Shown: piece by piece, positions 17,582-27,260 of the stretch
Layout: each line of letters opens with the position of its first letter
Numbering within the stretch: position 1 is the first letter of the stretch
Assembly: GCA_011525695.1 (NCBI GenBank)
Contig: WYBX01000045.1
Coordinates: forward strand, 116,865 to 180,864
Reading direction: 5' to 3'
DNA from: Verrucomicrobiia bacterium
GTDB taxonomy: Bacteria > Verrucomicrobiota > Verrucomicrobiia > Opitutales > Opitutaceae
DNA: 64,000 nt
Program-made: the position numbers and the translations under genes
Notes under the pieces: generated by a model
The model's database searches: none
What the model was told of the DNA's origin: nothing
What the model saw: only the letters and a program-made list of their open reading frames with translations

Positions 17582-18892
17582 TCACATTCCGCGCTGCAGC
17601 GCAGCCATCACCTGCCGGGCAACGCGCAGCCCGCTTCCCCACGCCCCATGCACCGTCCCGATTTCGTCTGCTGGCGCAGTTGCCTCTCCCGCAAAAAACA
17701 GCGTCTGATGCAGCGGCTCGCTGAGCTCGTCGGAGGCCTCGTCCTGCCCGGCGGCAATGAAAGCATAGGCCCCGCGACTGAAAGGATCGCGGGTCCAGTT
17801 GTGAAAATGGAATCCCAATGCCGCGCTGCGCAATTCGGCCGCATTCACCCTCAGCGCACCGGCAAGGGAATTCAGGGCGATCGCAAACACCCCGGCGGAG
17901 CTTGATTGCCGCAGCAGGCTCTCCTTGGCACCGGCCCAGCCGGTGACGACCGCACCTCCGCTGAGCGCCCACCAGACCGGCACGACCTGGCCGGGCGCAT
18001 GCAGGAAACCGAAGCCGCCGCTCCTCCGCTGCAGTGCGTCGGGCAGCAGCCGGCGCCAGCGCCTGCCATCAAACCGTACTGTGATTCGCAGCACGTGCCC
18101 AACCTCCATCCTTCCGATCACCCGATGCTTTGTCCCGAGCGATGGCTGGAACACTATTGTCCCGCGTGCGCCGGAGCCTGCCTGCAGAACGCCCAAGGGG
18201 ACCGCGATCACTGCCGCACGGGCATGAAACTGTCCCCGTGCCGACTCCACTTGCACGGCCCCACGCCGCCACTGGATCCTCCGGACCGTGTGTCCGAGGC
18301 GCTGGTCGACAAACCGCCGCGACAATCCCCGCGCGAGTCCGGCCACCAGCCGATCGTAGCCGTTCACTGGCGCAAATTGCTCCCGCGGATCGAGTGACTC
18401 GTCCTCGACTGCAGCGGCGCTCATCTTCCCGGCAGGTGCTCCCTGGAAACCTTCGACAAATTCGGTCGCAAGTTGCCGCGCCTCGTTGCCGAATTGCGCG
18501 CCTTTCCGCTCGAGGAATTCAGCAAATGACCAGCCACGCATCTCCTTTCCATCGATCCTTGTGGTGACATCACGCACTTCGGCCGTGAGATCCGGGATCT
18601 TCTTCAGTTCGGATCCGCGGGCGAGCCAATGAGCCTCGGGCACGCGCCGGGTGGCGACGCGCAGAGTACGCAGGCGTCGCCAGAATTCAGAGGTGCCACC
18701 ATGAATGAACTCGGCGCCCAGCTCCACCGGCCGCGGCCAGTGCTTCGGCCGAATCGTGCAGACCCTCCCGCCGACCCGGTCGCGCGCCTCGAGCAGGACG
18801 ACCTCGAGTCCCGCCCCAGCCAGCTCGGAGGCCGCCGTCAAACCAGCGACACCCCCGCCAATCACCACGACATCTCGCGCCACGGATCCCAT
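17582..18892 (-). CDS. FAD-dependent amine oxidase (MAO family)
   Basis: The 436-residue product from ATG 18892 begins with the Rossmann dinucleotide motif VVVIGGGVAGLTAASEL (about residues 8-24), followed by the ARDRVGGR motif of the amine-oxidase family. The C-terminal FAD-contact signature LFFAGEATAPADEIGTVHGA is clear. Such flavoproteins oxidise primary or polyamine substrates, or remodel carotenoid and indole compounds, so the substrate is undefined. No signal peptide is present; it is probably cytoplasmic. A start nine codons upstream (18919) is also open. It is convergent with the AsmA-like gene and lies downstream of xylB on the same strand after a 170-base gap. Confidence 0.88.
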   Translation of the reverse strand: MGSVARDVVVIGGGVAGLTAASELAGAGLEVVLLEARDRVGGRVCTIRPKHWPRPVELGAEFIHGGTSEFWRRLRTLRVATRRVPEAHWLARGSELKKIPDLTAEVRDVTTRIDGKEMRGWSFAEFLERKGAQFGNEARQLATEFVEGFQGAPAGKMSAAAVEDESLDPREQFAPVNGYDRLVAGLARGLSRRFVDQRLGHTVRRIQWRRGAVQVESARGQFHARAAVIAVPLGVLQAGSGARGTIVFQPSLGTKHRVIGRMEVGHVLRITVRFDGRRWRRLLPDALQRRSGGFGFLHAPGQVVPVWWALSGGAVVTGWAGAKESLLRQSSSAGVFAIALNSLAGALRVNAAELRSAALGFHFHNWTRDPFSRGAYAFIAAGQDEASDELSEPLHQTLFFAGEATAPADEIGTVHGAWGSGLRVARQVMAALQRGM

Positions 18893-19062
18893 GCGGAGCA
18901 GAGACCCGCCTGGCTCCACTTGGTGCGCCCAGGCGGGATTCGGGACCCTGCCCCGCCCATCACCGCACCGCCCTCATGAAAAACACGTCAACCGCGATGC
19001 GTTCGCGCGTACTGGCTCGGACGTCGACGCCCCGCAGCTATATGTCAGCGTTCACCGCGAAG

Positions 19063-20586
19063 TCATCGGTGGGTGGTACTCTCCCGATGCCGGGTGAAGA
19101 CGCGGCGCATGGCCCCGCTCAATTCGTCCTGGACCGCCTGTAATTTCCGATAACGGGCAACGTTCGCCCGGTTCGGCAGGCATCGGGTCGTCTCGTTCAG
19201 AGCCACAATCCCTTCAGTGAAGTCGGTGATTCGCGCAGTTCGTTTCCCCTCCCGCCGCTCCACGCACCACGCCGCCTGCAGTGCGCCCCCCAGCGCAGCC
19301 CCCTCGTCCTCCTGCATTCCCACCACCGGAACGCCAAAGATGTCCGCCATCAGCTGCCGCCAAACCGGCGACTTCGCCCCGCCGCCCGTCACCCGGATCT
19401 CCCTGGCCTTCACGCCCAGTTCTTCCAGTCGGCGCAAACCGTAGTTCATCCCCATCGTCACACCCTCCATCGCGGCGCGGGCCAGGCATCGCGCAGTCAG
19501 TGACTTCTGGCTCAATCCCAACAGCACGCCCGAGCCATCCGGGACGTTGGGCGTCCGCTCCCCCGCGAAATACGGCAGCAGGAGCAACCCCTCGGCACCG
19601 GGCGGCGTCGACTGCACCGCGCGTTCGAGCCCGGCATGATCCTGGTCGAACAAGGTGCGGATCTGTTCCGTCACGGTGGTCACATTCATCGTGCACAGGA
19701 GTGGAAGCCAGCCGCCGGTCGAGGAACAGAACGCCGCGATCTCACCGCGCGGATCCACGATGGGCTGGTTCGCATAGGCATAAATCGTCCCACTCGTGCC
19801 GAAGCTCGCCGTCACCACCCCGGGGGTGACATTGCCCGTGCCGATTGCCCCCATCATGTTGTCGCCACCGCCGGCGCTGACCACCACGTCGTTGGGCAAA
19901 CCATACGATTTCGCCAGCTCCCCGCGCAGGACGCCGACCGCGGTGTCCGACGACTGCAGCGGCGGCAGCCATTCTTCCAGGTTGCGATCAATCGCCCGGA
20001 TCGCATCCCGCGACCATGCTCGCCGGCGCACATCCATCAGCGCGGTGCCCGAGGCATCCCCGAATTCCATCGCCGCGGTCCCGGTCAGGTGAAAGTTGAG
20101 ATAGTCGTGCGGGAGGAGCACGCGGCGCAGCCGCCGGTAATTCGCCGGTTCATGGCGTTTGAGCCAGAGGATCTTTGCCGCCGTGAAACCAGGCAGGATC
20201 AGGTTGCCCGTCTTCCGGATCGCGGCCTTGGGCCCGCCGAGCCTGCGGGTCATGAGCGCACATTCTGCCACGGTGCTCGTGTCGCACCACAGCTTCGCCG
20301 GCCGAATCACGTCGCCGTGCGCATCGAGCGGGACAAACCCGTGCTGTTGCCCCGACACCCCGATGCCGCGAACACGCGAGCGGTCGATTGTCCGCGCCAC
20401 TTCCAGGATTACGGTATCGAGCGCGGCGACCCACTCCTGCGGGTGCTGCTCCATGTGGCCGACCGGCAGGCCGGGAATCAATTGGTGGGGCGCGCGCGCC
20501 TCCGCCACGACCTTGCGCGCCTCGAGGTCCAAGACGATCGCTTTCACGCTTTGAGTGCCGGAATCGATACCGATGAACAGGCTCAT
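19063..20586 (-). CDS. xylB: Xylulokinase (FGGY family)
   Basis: The 507-residue product begins MSLFIGIDSGTQSVKAIVLD, the phosphate-binding start of FGGY kinases. It keeps HMEQHPQEWV, the GVSGQQHGFVPLD segment typical of xylulokinase, VSAGGGDNMMGAIG and the ATP-site VTGGGAKSPVWRQLMADI. It phosphorylates D-xylulose to xylulose-5-phosphate, feeding the pentose phosphate pathway. Length matches the family (about 490-510). Xylose isomerase is not in the window, so it may be a lone kinase serving a xylose or xylitol pathway encoded elsewhere. It is divergent from pyruvate carboxylase with a 201-base spacer in which I see no clear operator. Confidence 0.93.
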   Translation of the reverse strand: MSLFIGIDSGTQSVKAIVLDLEARKVVAEARAPHQLIPGLPVGHMEQHPQEWVAALDTVILEVARTIDRSRVRGIGVSGQQHGFVPLDAHGDVIRPAKLWCDTSTVAECALMTRRLGGPKAAIRKTGNLILPGFTAAKILWLKRHEPANYRRLRRVLLPHDYLNFHLTGTAAMEFGDASGTALMDVRRRAWSRDAIRAIDRNLEEWLPPLQSSDTAVGVLRGELAKSYGLPNDVVVSAGGGDNMMGAIGTGNVTPGVVTASFGTSGTIYAYANQPIVDPRGEIAAFCSSTGGWLPLLCTMNVTTVTEQIRTLFDQDHAGLERAVQSTPPGAEGLLLLPYFAGERTPNVPDGSGVLLGLSQKSLTARCLARAAMEGVTMGMNYGLRRLEELGVKAREIRVTGGGAKSPVWRQLMADIFGVPVVGMQEDEGAALGGALQAAWCVERREGKRTARITDFTEGIVALNETTRCLPNRANVARYRKLQAVQDELSGAMRRVFTRHRESTTHR

Positions 20587-20787
20587 GGGGAAAAGGCTTC
20601 GCCGATCGCCGCAAAATTAGCCGGTCGGGGCAAGCCGGGACGGCTCCCCAGCCCGGCCCCGCTCCCATGATCCGGCTGCCGGCCGGCCCCCGGCCTTGTG
20701 GCACGATTCGGGCCGGCGGCCTGCAAAAGTTCTTCTTAGCGCTTCCCTTCGCCGCGCTCGCCGCCTAAATCCCGCTCTCCCGTCAAG

Positions 20788-23700
20788 ATGCCCACCCAGC
20801 CCACGCGCCCTGCCACCCGCACCTCCTTGAGTTCCGCCAGCGCCGCCCCGGCCCGCGATCAAAGCCCCATCCGGCCGATCCATAAGCTGATGGCCGCGAA
20901 TCGCAGCGAGATTGCCGTCCGCATCTTCCGCGCCGGCACCGAGCTGAACCTCCGCACCGTGGCCGTGTTTGCCCAGGAGGATCGCCTCTGCATCCATCGT
21001 TACAAGGCCGACGAGGCTTATCAGGTGGGCGCCGGCAAGGGACCCGTAGCCGCCTATCTCGACATCGATGACATCATCGCCGTGGCCAAGGAAAAGAAGG
21101 TCGACGCGATTCATCCGGGGTACGGGTTCCTTTCGGAGAACCCCGAGTTTGCCCGCGCCTGCGAGCGGGCGGGAATCATCTTCGTCGGCCCGAGCGCCCG
21201 ACTTCTGGACATGATGGGCGACAAGACTGCCGCCCGGGCGCTGGCCCAGCGCATCGGCATTCCCACCCTGCCCGGCACCAGGGATCCCATCACCGATCGG
21301 GAGGCGGCGCTCCAGACCGCCAGGGCGATCGGCTTTCCGCTGATCATCAAGGCGGCTTTCGGCGGCGGCGGCCGGGGCATGCGCGTCGTGCCGAAGCCCG
21401 AAAACCTCGCCCCGTTGCTGGAGGAGGCCCAGGCCGAAGCCGGACGCGCCTTTGGCAATCCCGCAGTCTTCCTCGAGAAATACATTCCCCGGGCCAAGCA
21501 CATCGAGGTCCAGATCCTCGGCGATCGCCACGGCAACGTCATTCACCTGCATGAACGCGACTGCTCGGTCCAGCGGCGCCACCAGAAGGTCGTCGAAGTC
21601 GCACCCTCGTTCGGCCTGCCGGAGACGGTCGTGCGGGAACTCTGCGCGGCGGCCGCGCGCCTGGGTCTCGAGATCGGCTATGACAACGCCGGCACCGTCG
21701 AATTCCTCTACGATCTGGACCGCCACGAGTGGTTCTTTATCGAGATGAACCCGCGCATCCAGGTTGAACACACAGTAACGGAGGTCATCACCGGCCTGGA
21801 TCTCGTCCGCGCGCAGATTCTCATCGCCCAGGGCCACGCCCTGCATTCCCCCGAGGTCGGGATGCCCGCCCAGGACGAGATCCCGCGCAACGGTTACGCC
21901 ATCCAATGCCGGATCACCACCGAGGATCCGGGCAACAAGTTCATCCCGGATTACGGGCGGATCCTGGCCTACCGCTCGCCGGGCGGCTTCGGGGTCCGGC
22001 TCGACGGCGGGATGGGTTACGCCGGCGCCGTGATCACCCCATTCTATGACTCGTTGCTCGTGAAGAGCATCACGAGCGGGCAGACCTATGACATCGCGCT
22101 GCGGCGGGCCCAGCGGGTCCTCTCGGAGTTTCGTATCCGGGGCGTCAAGACCAACATCCCCTTCCTCGAGAACGTCATCGCACACGAGCAGTTCCGCTCC
22201 GGGCAGGCCACCACCACGCTGATCGACACCACGCCCGAGCTCTTCGCCTTCCGGCCGCGCCGCGACCGCGCCACCAAGCTCCTGAACTTTCTCGGCAATG
22301 TCATCGTGAACGGCAATCCCCATGCCAAGGGTTTCCGTCCCGACAAGCCGTTCCCGCTGGCACCCGTCCCCGCCGCGCAGGCCGCCGCCTCCAGCACCGC
22401 CCGCCCGCCCGCCGGATCGCTCGACCTCGACCCCGCCCCCGGGACCCGCCAGCGGCTGCTCGAACTCGGCCCGCGAAAATTCGCCGAATGGACCCTCCGG
22501 CAAAAGCGGCTCCTCATCACCGATACGACCTGGCGCGACGCCCACCAGTCGCTCATGGCCACGCGGCTCCGCACCTATGACATGCTCGCGGTCGCCGGGG
22601 CGCTCGCCCATCGCGTGCCTGACCTGTTTTCACTCGAGATGTGGGGCGGCGCCACCTTCGACACCGCGATGCGTTTCCTCAATGAGGATCCCTGGGAGCG
22701 GCTCCGGCAGCTGCGCGCCCGCGTGCCCAACATCTGTTTCCAGATGCTCTTTCGCGGCGCGAACGCGGTCGGCTACACCAATTACCCCGATCATGTCGTC
22801 GCCGGATTTGTCCGGCACGCCGCCGCCAGCGGCATGGACATCTTTCGCATCTTCGACTCGCTGAATTACCTTCCGAATCTCCGCGTCGCAATGGAGGCGG
22901 TCAACGACACCCACGCGATCTGCGAGGCCGCGATCTGCTATACCGGCGACATCCTCGATGAACGGCGCGACAAGTTTTCGCTCAAGTACTACGTCCGCAT
23001 GGCCCGGGAGCTCGAACGAATGGGCGCCCACTTCCTTGCGATCAAGGACATGGCCGGGCTCTGCCGCCCCTACGCCGCGCACAAGCTCGTCCGCGCTCTG
23101 CGGGACGAGATTGGGCTGCCGATCCATTTTCACACCCATGACACGAGCGGCGTGGCCGCGGCCAGCGTGCTCCGGGCGACCGACGCCGGCGTCGACGTCG
23201 TCGATCTCGCGCTGGCGTCCATGAGCGGCAGCACGGCACAGCCGAACCTGAATTCAATCGTCGCGGCGCTGCAGCACACACCGCGCGACAGCGGGCTGGA
23301 TCTCGAGGCGCTCAACGAGTTCTCGGACTATTGGGAGACGGTGCGGGACTATTACCGGCCCTTCGACACGGCACCGAAGAGCGGTTCGGCCGAGGTCTAC
23401 CTGCACGAAATGCCCGGCGGCCAGTACACCAATCTCAAGGAGCAGGCAGCCGCCATGGGCGTCGGCCACCGCTGGCCGGAGATCGCGCGAACCTATGCGG
23501 AGGTGAACCAGCTCTTCGGCGACATCGTGAAGGTGACGCCGAGTTCCAAGGTCGTGGGCGATCTGGCGCTGTTTCTCTTCAGCAAGGGCATCAAGCCGGC
23601 CGACGTCGCCAACCTCCCGCCCGGTGAGACCGCATTTCCCGAAAGCGTGATCGACATGCTGATGGGCGGCCTCGGCTGGCCCGACGGCGGCTGGCCGGAG

Positions 23701-24444
23701 CGGCTTTCACTGGTGGTGCTCGGGGAGGACCGCCACCGCGAGGCGCGCACGAGATATGCCGCGGCCCGCAAGACCGCGACAGCCGCCAAGTCCGTCCGTC
23801 GCCCGAGGCATTCCATCCGTGCCGGCCGCGGCGGGATCGAACCGGGGCAGTCCGAACTCGAGCGGCTCCGCGCCGAGGTGTCCGAAAAACTCAAGCGCCC
23901 CGCCACCGACGACGACATCTACTCTCACCTGATGTACCCGCAGGTGTTTGCCGACTTCGCGAAACACCAGGCGGCGTACAGTGACGTTTCAGTGCTGCCC
24001 ACTCCGGCGTTTTTCTACGGGCTGCGGCCCGGCGAGGAGATCTCGGTCAGCATCGAGGAAGGCAAGGTGCTGATCATCCGGCTCATCTCCATCGGCGAGC
24101 CGGACAAGGATGCCCGGCGCGCGATCAGCTACGAACTGAATGGGATCGGTCGAGAGACCTTCATCGTCGACAGGAGCATCGCGCCCAAGAGCAAGGCGCG
24201 GCCCAAGGCCGACCTCAATGATCCGACCCAAATCTCCGCACCCATCCCCGGTCTCATCGCCCAGCTCAATGTCTCGGTCGGCACGAAGGTCGCCCGGGGC
24301 GACAAGGTGCTCATGATGGAAGCGATGAAGATGCAGAACACCGTGTATGCACCCTGCGCGGGTGTGATTGCGGAACTGCATGTGGCGCTGGGCGACACCG
24401 TCGAGGCCAAGGACCTGCTGATCAAGATTCGTCCGGCCGGATGA
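20788..24444 (+). CDS. pyc: Pyruvate carboxylase, single-chain
   Basis: The 1218-residue protein has all parts in the usual order. A biotin carboxylase occupies about 30-480 (NRSEIAVRIFRAG, GYGFLSENPEFA, the glycine-rich loop FGGGGRGMRVV, EMNPRIQVEHTVTE). The carboxyltransferase starts near 574 (LLITDTTWRDAHQSL), with the TIM-barrel motif RIFDSLNYLPN. The C-terminal biotinyl domain has Lys1181 in MEAMKMQN. It makes oxaloacetate from pyruvate and bicarbonate in the cytoplasm, an anaplerotic step. The first 30 residues are Ala/Ser/Thr-rich and weakly supported, so a slightly later start is possible. A linker near residues 985-1030 is rich in Ala/Arg. It is monocistronic by layout. Confidence 0.97.
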   Translation: MPTQPTRPATRTSLSSASAAPARDQSPIRPIHKLMAANRSEIAVRIFRAGTELNLRTVAVFAQEDRLCIHRYKADEAYQVGAGKGPVAAYLDIDDIIAVAKEKKVDAIHPGYGFLSENPEFARACERAGIIFVGPSARLLDMMGDKTAARALAQRIGIPTLPGTRDPITDREAALQTARAIGFPLIIKAAFGGGGRGMRVVPKPENLAPLLEEAQAEAGRAFGNPAVFLEKYIPRAKHIEVQILGDRHGNVIHLHERDCSVQRRHQKVVEVAPSFGLPETVVRELCAAAARLGLEIGYDNAGTVEFLYDLDRHEWFFIEMNPRIQVEHTVTEVITGLDLVRAQILIAQGHALHSPEVGMPAQDEIPRNGYAIQCRITTEDPGNKFIPDYGRILAYRSPGGFGVRLDGGMGYAGAVITPFYDSLLVKSITSGQTYDIALRRAQRVLSEFRIRGVKTNIPFLENVIAHEQFRSGQATTTLIDTTPELFAFRPRRDRATKLLNFLGNVIVNGNPHAKGFRPDKPFPLAPVPAAQAAASSTARPPAGSLDLDPAPGTRQRLLELGPRKFAEWTLRQKRLLITDTTWRDAHQSLMATRLRTYDMLAVAGALAHRVPDLFSLEMWGGATFDTAMRFLNEDPWERLRQLRARVPNICFQMLFRGANAVGYTNYPDHVVAGFVRHAAASGMDIFRIFDSLNYLPNLRVAMEAVNDTHAICEAAICYTGDILDERRDKFSLKYYVRMARELERMGAHFLAIKDMAGLCRPYAAHKLVRALRDEIGLPIHFHTHDTSGVAAASVLRATDAGVDVVDLALASMSGSTAQPNLNSIVAALQHTPRDSGLDLEALNEFSDYWETVRDYYRPFDTAPKSGSAEVYLHEMPGGQYTNLKEQAAAMGVGHRWPEIARTYAEVNQLFGDIVKVTPSSKVVGDLALFLFSKGIKPADVANLPPGETAFPESVIDMLMGGLGWPDGGWPERLSLVVLGEDRHREARTRYAAARKTATAAKSVRRPRHSIRAGRGGIEPGQSELERLRAEVSEKLKRPATDDDIYSHLMYPQVFADFAKHQAAYSDVSVLPTPAFFYGLRPGEEISVSIEEGKVLIIRLISIGEPDKDARRAISYELNGIGRETFIVDRSIAPKSKARPKADLNDPTQISAPIPGLIAQLNVSVGTKVARGDKVLMMEAMKMQNTVYAPCAGVIAELHVALGDTVEAKDLLIKIRPAG

Positions 24445-24580
24445 TGCTCCGCGTTCCGCCCGAGGCATTGTGCGCCGGCGCCACCCTTGTTCGCTTCATC
24501 TCTTCATCATCGGCTTGGCTGAGCAGTCCGTTCCGCTGATCGGCGCGCCAGCGGGCACCGTGGCCCACGCCCGCGGCAAA

Positions 24581-24632
24581 CCGTCATCGCCACATATGCA
24601 CCATGATCATGGTACATATGTGGCGATGGCGG
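24581..24632. repeat. 52-bp near-perfect palindrome between convergent genes
   Basis: The two 26-base arms, centred between 24606 and 24607 on ATGATCAT, match except at two positions (24599/24614 and a G-T pair at 24584/24629). The central part contains CATATG in both arms. There is no T-run on either side, so it is not a standard intrinsic terminator, although it could end transcription from both pyc and the minus-strand oxidoreductase. It could equally be a cruciform or a dimeric protein binding site. A second long palindrome with a TGATCA centre lies at 48042-48077. Confidence 0.9.
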
Positions 24633-24670
24633 CCGGGGCTGCGCGGCTCGCCAGTCGCCGGAAGGGCCAA

Positions 24671-26059
24671 TCAGAAGAATGAATAGTCGTAAGGCCGGCG
24701 CATTTCCCGGCGGACAAATCTGTTCGCCACCTGCTCATGCTCGCCCACAAAACGCTCCGCCGCGGAGTCCCAGGTGAGCGGCAGCCCGGTCCGCAAAGCG
24801 ATTGCTCCCAAATGGCACATGGACGCCGAACGATGGCCGGTTTCCACATTGCACACGGGATCTTCCCGCGACTCCACGCAGTCGAAGAAATTCCCCATGT
24901 GGTTCGTGCTCTCGTACAACTTGATCCCAGCCTCCGGGAGCGGTGTCTCCAGCAAATCGGGATCGCTGGCCTCGATCCGATCGCGATTCACCCAGATCCA
25001 GCCATCGCGACCCTCGAAACGCAGCCCGTTGCGCTGCCCGTCCGGATTTATCTTTGCCCCGTAGATGCTGTCGTCCCGGGTCGTGCGCACAAACAGCCGG
25101 ACGCCGTTTTCGTAGGTATAAGCGATCTCATACTCGCTGTGTGCCGTGTATCCGCCGGGCACCGGCTCCGCCAACCGGGTGGCGACCACCGACCGCGGTG
25201 CCAGCAGCCCGACCGCCCAGTAGGCGATGTCATTGTGGTGCGCGCCCCAGTCGGTCATCGTCCCACCCGAATAATCATACCAGAACCGGAAGGTCCGATG
25301 GCAGCGCTGCGGCACATAATCGACCTGCGGCGCCTGACCGAGCCAGAAGTCCCAATCCAGCCCCTCAGGAATCGGCGCCGGTTCGAATGGTCCCTCCCTC
25401 AGCCCGGCCGGCAGCCAGACGTGCACGTCGCGCAACTTCCCGAGTCGTCCGTTGCGCACGAGTTCGCAGGCCAGCCGGAACCGCGCCGTGCTCCGCTGCT
25501 GGGTGCCGGTCTGCAGCACCACGCCATGTTTCCGCACGGCCGCAATCACGTGCCTGCCCTCGTCGATCGTCAGTGTCAGCGGCTTTTCTCCATAAATGTC
25601 CTTCCCCGCCCGTGCCGCGGCGATGTTGATCAGCGAATGCCAGTGATCGGGCGTGGCGTTGACGACAACGTGAATGTCGTCGCGCTCCAGCAAGGCCCGG
25701 AAGTCATGGTAGACCTTGGGCTCAGGATTTCCGTCGCCGGTCAGCCGCTCCACTACCTTGGCAGCCTGGTTCCCGTCGACGTCACACACCGCCAGGATAT
25801 CGCCGTAGCCGCCGGCGGTGCGGATGTCGCCCGTGCCCATCCCGCCGCAGCCGATCAACGCCACGCCGGGGCGATCGTTTGGTCCGCGCCGGCGTGGCTT
25901 GGCCTCCGCGGCCGCCAGGGCCCGCTGCGCAAACCAGGTTGGCACCCCCGCCATGGCCGCCACTGCACTGCAACGCTGCAGGAACGATCGCCGGGAGATC
26001 TGGAAGTCAGGTGCCGCCCGCGGACGGAACCGTTCGTGCGTGGCTCGATTGCTATTCAT
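24671..26059 (-). CDS. Gfo/Idh/MocA oxidoreductase with Tat signal
   Basis: The 462-residue product from ATG 26059 opens with a twin-arginine signal (SRRSFLQRC, then AMAGVPTWFAQRALAAAEA, about residues 22-51). An NAD(P)-binding fold begins at VALIGCGGMGTGD, and the family motif YGEKPLTLTIDEGRHV carries the conserved Glu-Lys-Pro. Tat-exported members of this family act in the periplasm on sugars or glycosides and bring their cofactor already bound. The C-terminal part (PLTWDSAAERFVGEHEQVA) is typical of planctomycete and verrucomicrobial members. The substrate is unknown. It is divergent from the epimerase-DapA pair, with a 138-base gap, suggesting a shared sugar-processing module. Confidence 0.92.
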   Translation of the reverse strand: MNSNRATHERFRPRAAPDFQISRRSFLQRCSAVAAMAGVPTWFAQRALAAAEAKPRRRGPNDRPGVALIGCGGMGTGDIRTAGGYGDILAVCDVDGNQAAKVVERLTGDGNPEPKVYHDFRALLERDDIHVVVNATPDHWHSLINIAAARAGKDIYGEKPLTLTIDEGRHVIAAVRKHGVVLQTGTQQRSTARFRLACELVRNGRLGKLRDVHVWLPAGLREGPFEPAPIPEGLDWDFWLGQAPQVDYVPQRCHRTFRFWYDYSGGTMTDWGAHHNDIAYWAVGLLAPRSVVATRLAEPVPGGYTAHSEYEIAYTYENGVRLFVRTTRDDSIYGAKINPDGQRNGLRFEGRDGWIWVNRDRIEASDPDLLETPLPEAGIKLYESTNHMGNFFDCVESREDPVCNVETGHRSASMCHLGAIALRTGLPLTWDSAAERFVGEHEQVANRFVRREMRRPYDYSFF

Positions 26060-26197
26060 CGCCCGCAGCGAAACGGGCCGCCGGGCAAAAGGCGAATTCA
26101 CTTTTGGCGGAGCGGCCTGAATCCGCCGTGCCCCCTGCGGCCCGGCTCGATTCGGCTTGCACCCCGCCGGGCTGCTACATAACCACCCGGTTACTTC

Positions 26198-27256
26198 ATG
26201 AACGGCGCCGTCCCCTCCCTCCCTTCCCGCCCTGTCCTGCCCTGCCCGCCGGACGAGGTGGACTCGTTTCTGGGCCAGCCCACGCCGGGTGTCCTGGCCA
26301 CCCTCGAGCGCACCCCCGGCCCGTTCCTGGTCCTGGGCGCCGGCGGTAAGATTGGCCTTCATGTGTGCATCATGCTGCGCCGGGCACTCGATTCCCTCGG
26401 CCGCCAGGATGCCGTCGTCGCCGTCTCGCGTTTCCGGCTCCTGCGCGATCAGTCGGAGTTCTCGCGGCACAGAATTTCGGTGCACCCGTGCGACCTCACC
26501 GAACCCGCCGCGGTCGCGGCATTGCCCGATGCCCCCGTCGTCTTCTTCCTGGCCGGCGTCAAGTTCGGCACCGCCACCGCCCCGAATCTCCTGCAGCAGC
26601 TCAATGTCGAAATGCCGCAGCTCGTGGCCCGGCGGTTTCGTCATTCGCGGATCGTGGCGTTTTCCTCCGGTTGCGTGTATCCGTTCGTCACGCCGGAATC
26701 GGGCGGCGCGACCGAGGAAACCCCCACCAGTCCCGTTGGCGATTATGCCGCATCCTGCGTCGCGCGCGAAGAGGCGTTTCGCACGGCCTCGCTGGAATAT
26801 GGCACACCCGTCGCCCTGCTCCGGCTGAACTATTCCGTCGAATTCCGCTACGGCATCCTCGTGGATCTCGCCCAGAAGCTGATCGCGGGCGAGCCGATCG
26901 ATCTGACCACCGGGTATGTGAACATCATCTGGCAGCGCGATGCCGTGGCCCACACCATCCAGACGCTGGAACTGGCCGCACACCCCGCGGTGCCGGTCAA
27001 TGTCACCGGTCCGGACGTTCTCCGCGTGGCCGACCTTGCGCGCGGCCTGGGCGAACTGCTGCAACGGCCGGTCAACCTGGTGGGCCGGGAGGCCCCAACC
27101 GCCTGGCTGAACAATGCCTCGCGATCCCACCAGCGGTTCGGCCCGCCCCCGACACCGCTTCCCGATATGATGCGCTGGACCGCCGCCTGGCTCACGCAGG
27201 GCGGCACCACCTGGGGAAAGCCGACTGGCTTCCAGAAACGCGACGGACAATTCTAA
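26198..27256 (+). CDS. NAD-dependent epimerase/dehydratase-like protein lacking the catalytic Lys
   Basis: The 352-residue protein is an extended short-chain dehydrogenase. The cofactor loop is LVLGAGGKIGLHVC (about residues 45-58), AGVKFG stands in the NAG-like position, and FSSGCVYPF supplies the usual Ser. In the catalytic YxxxK motif the sequence is YAASC, so Cys replaces the Lys. The family normally needs this Lys to lower the Tyr pKa and hold the nicotinamide ribose. The protein may have altered chemistry or be non-catalytic. It ends four bases before the DapA-like gene, so the two are almost surely translated from one transcript. Confidence 0.82.
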   Translation: MNGAVPSLPSRPVLPCPPDEVDSFLGQPTPGVLATLERTPGPFLVLGAGGKIGLHVCIMLRRALDSLGRQDAVVAVSRFRLLRDQSEFSRHRISVHPCDLTEPAAVAALPDAPVVFFLAGVKFGTATAPNLLQQLNVEMPQLVARRFRHSRIVAFSSGCVYPFVTPESGGATEETPTSPVGDYAASCVAREEAFRTASLEYGTPVALLRLNYSVEFRYGILVDLAQKLIAGEPIDLTTGYVNIIWQRDAVAHTIQTLELAAHPAVPVNVTGPDVLRVADLARGLGELLQRPVNLVGREAPTAWLNNASRSHQRFGPPPTPLPDMMRWTAAWLTQGGTTWGKPTGFQKRDGQF

Positions 27257-27260
27257 TTCC

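Noticed and set aside
20617..22611. 664-residue open frame opposite to pyruvate carboxylase
   Set aside because: It is a mirror of a highly biased, strongly conserved coding sequence; the product is Gly/Ala/Arg-rich and matches nothing.
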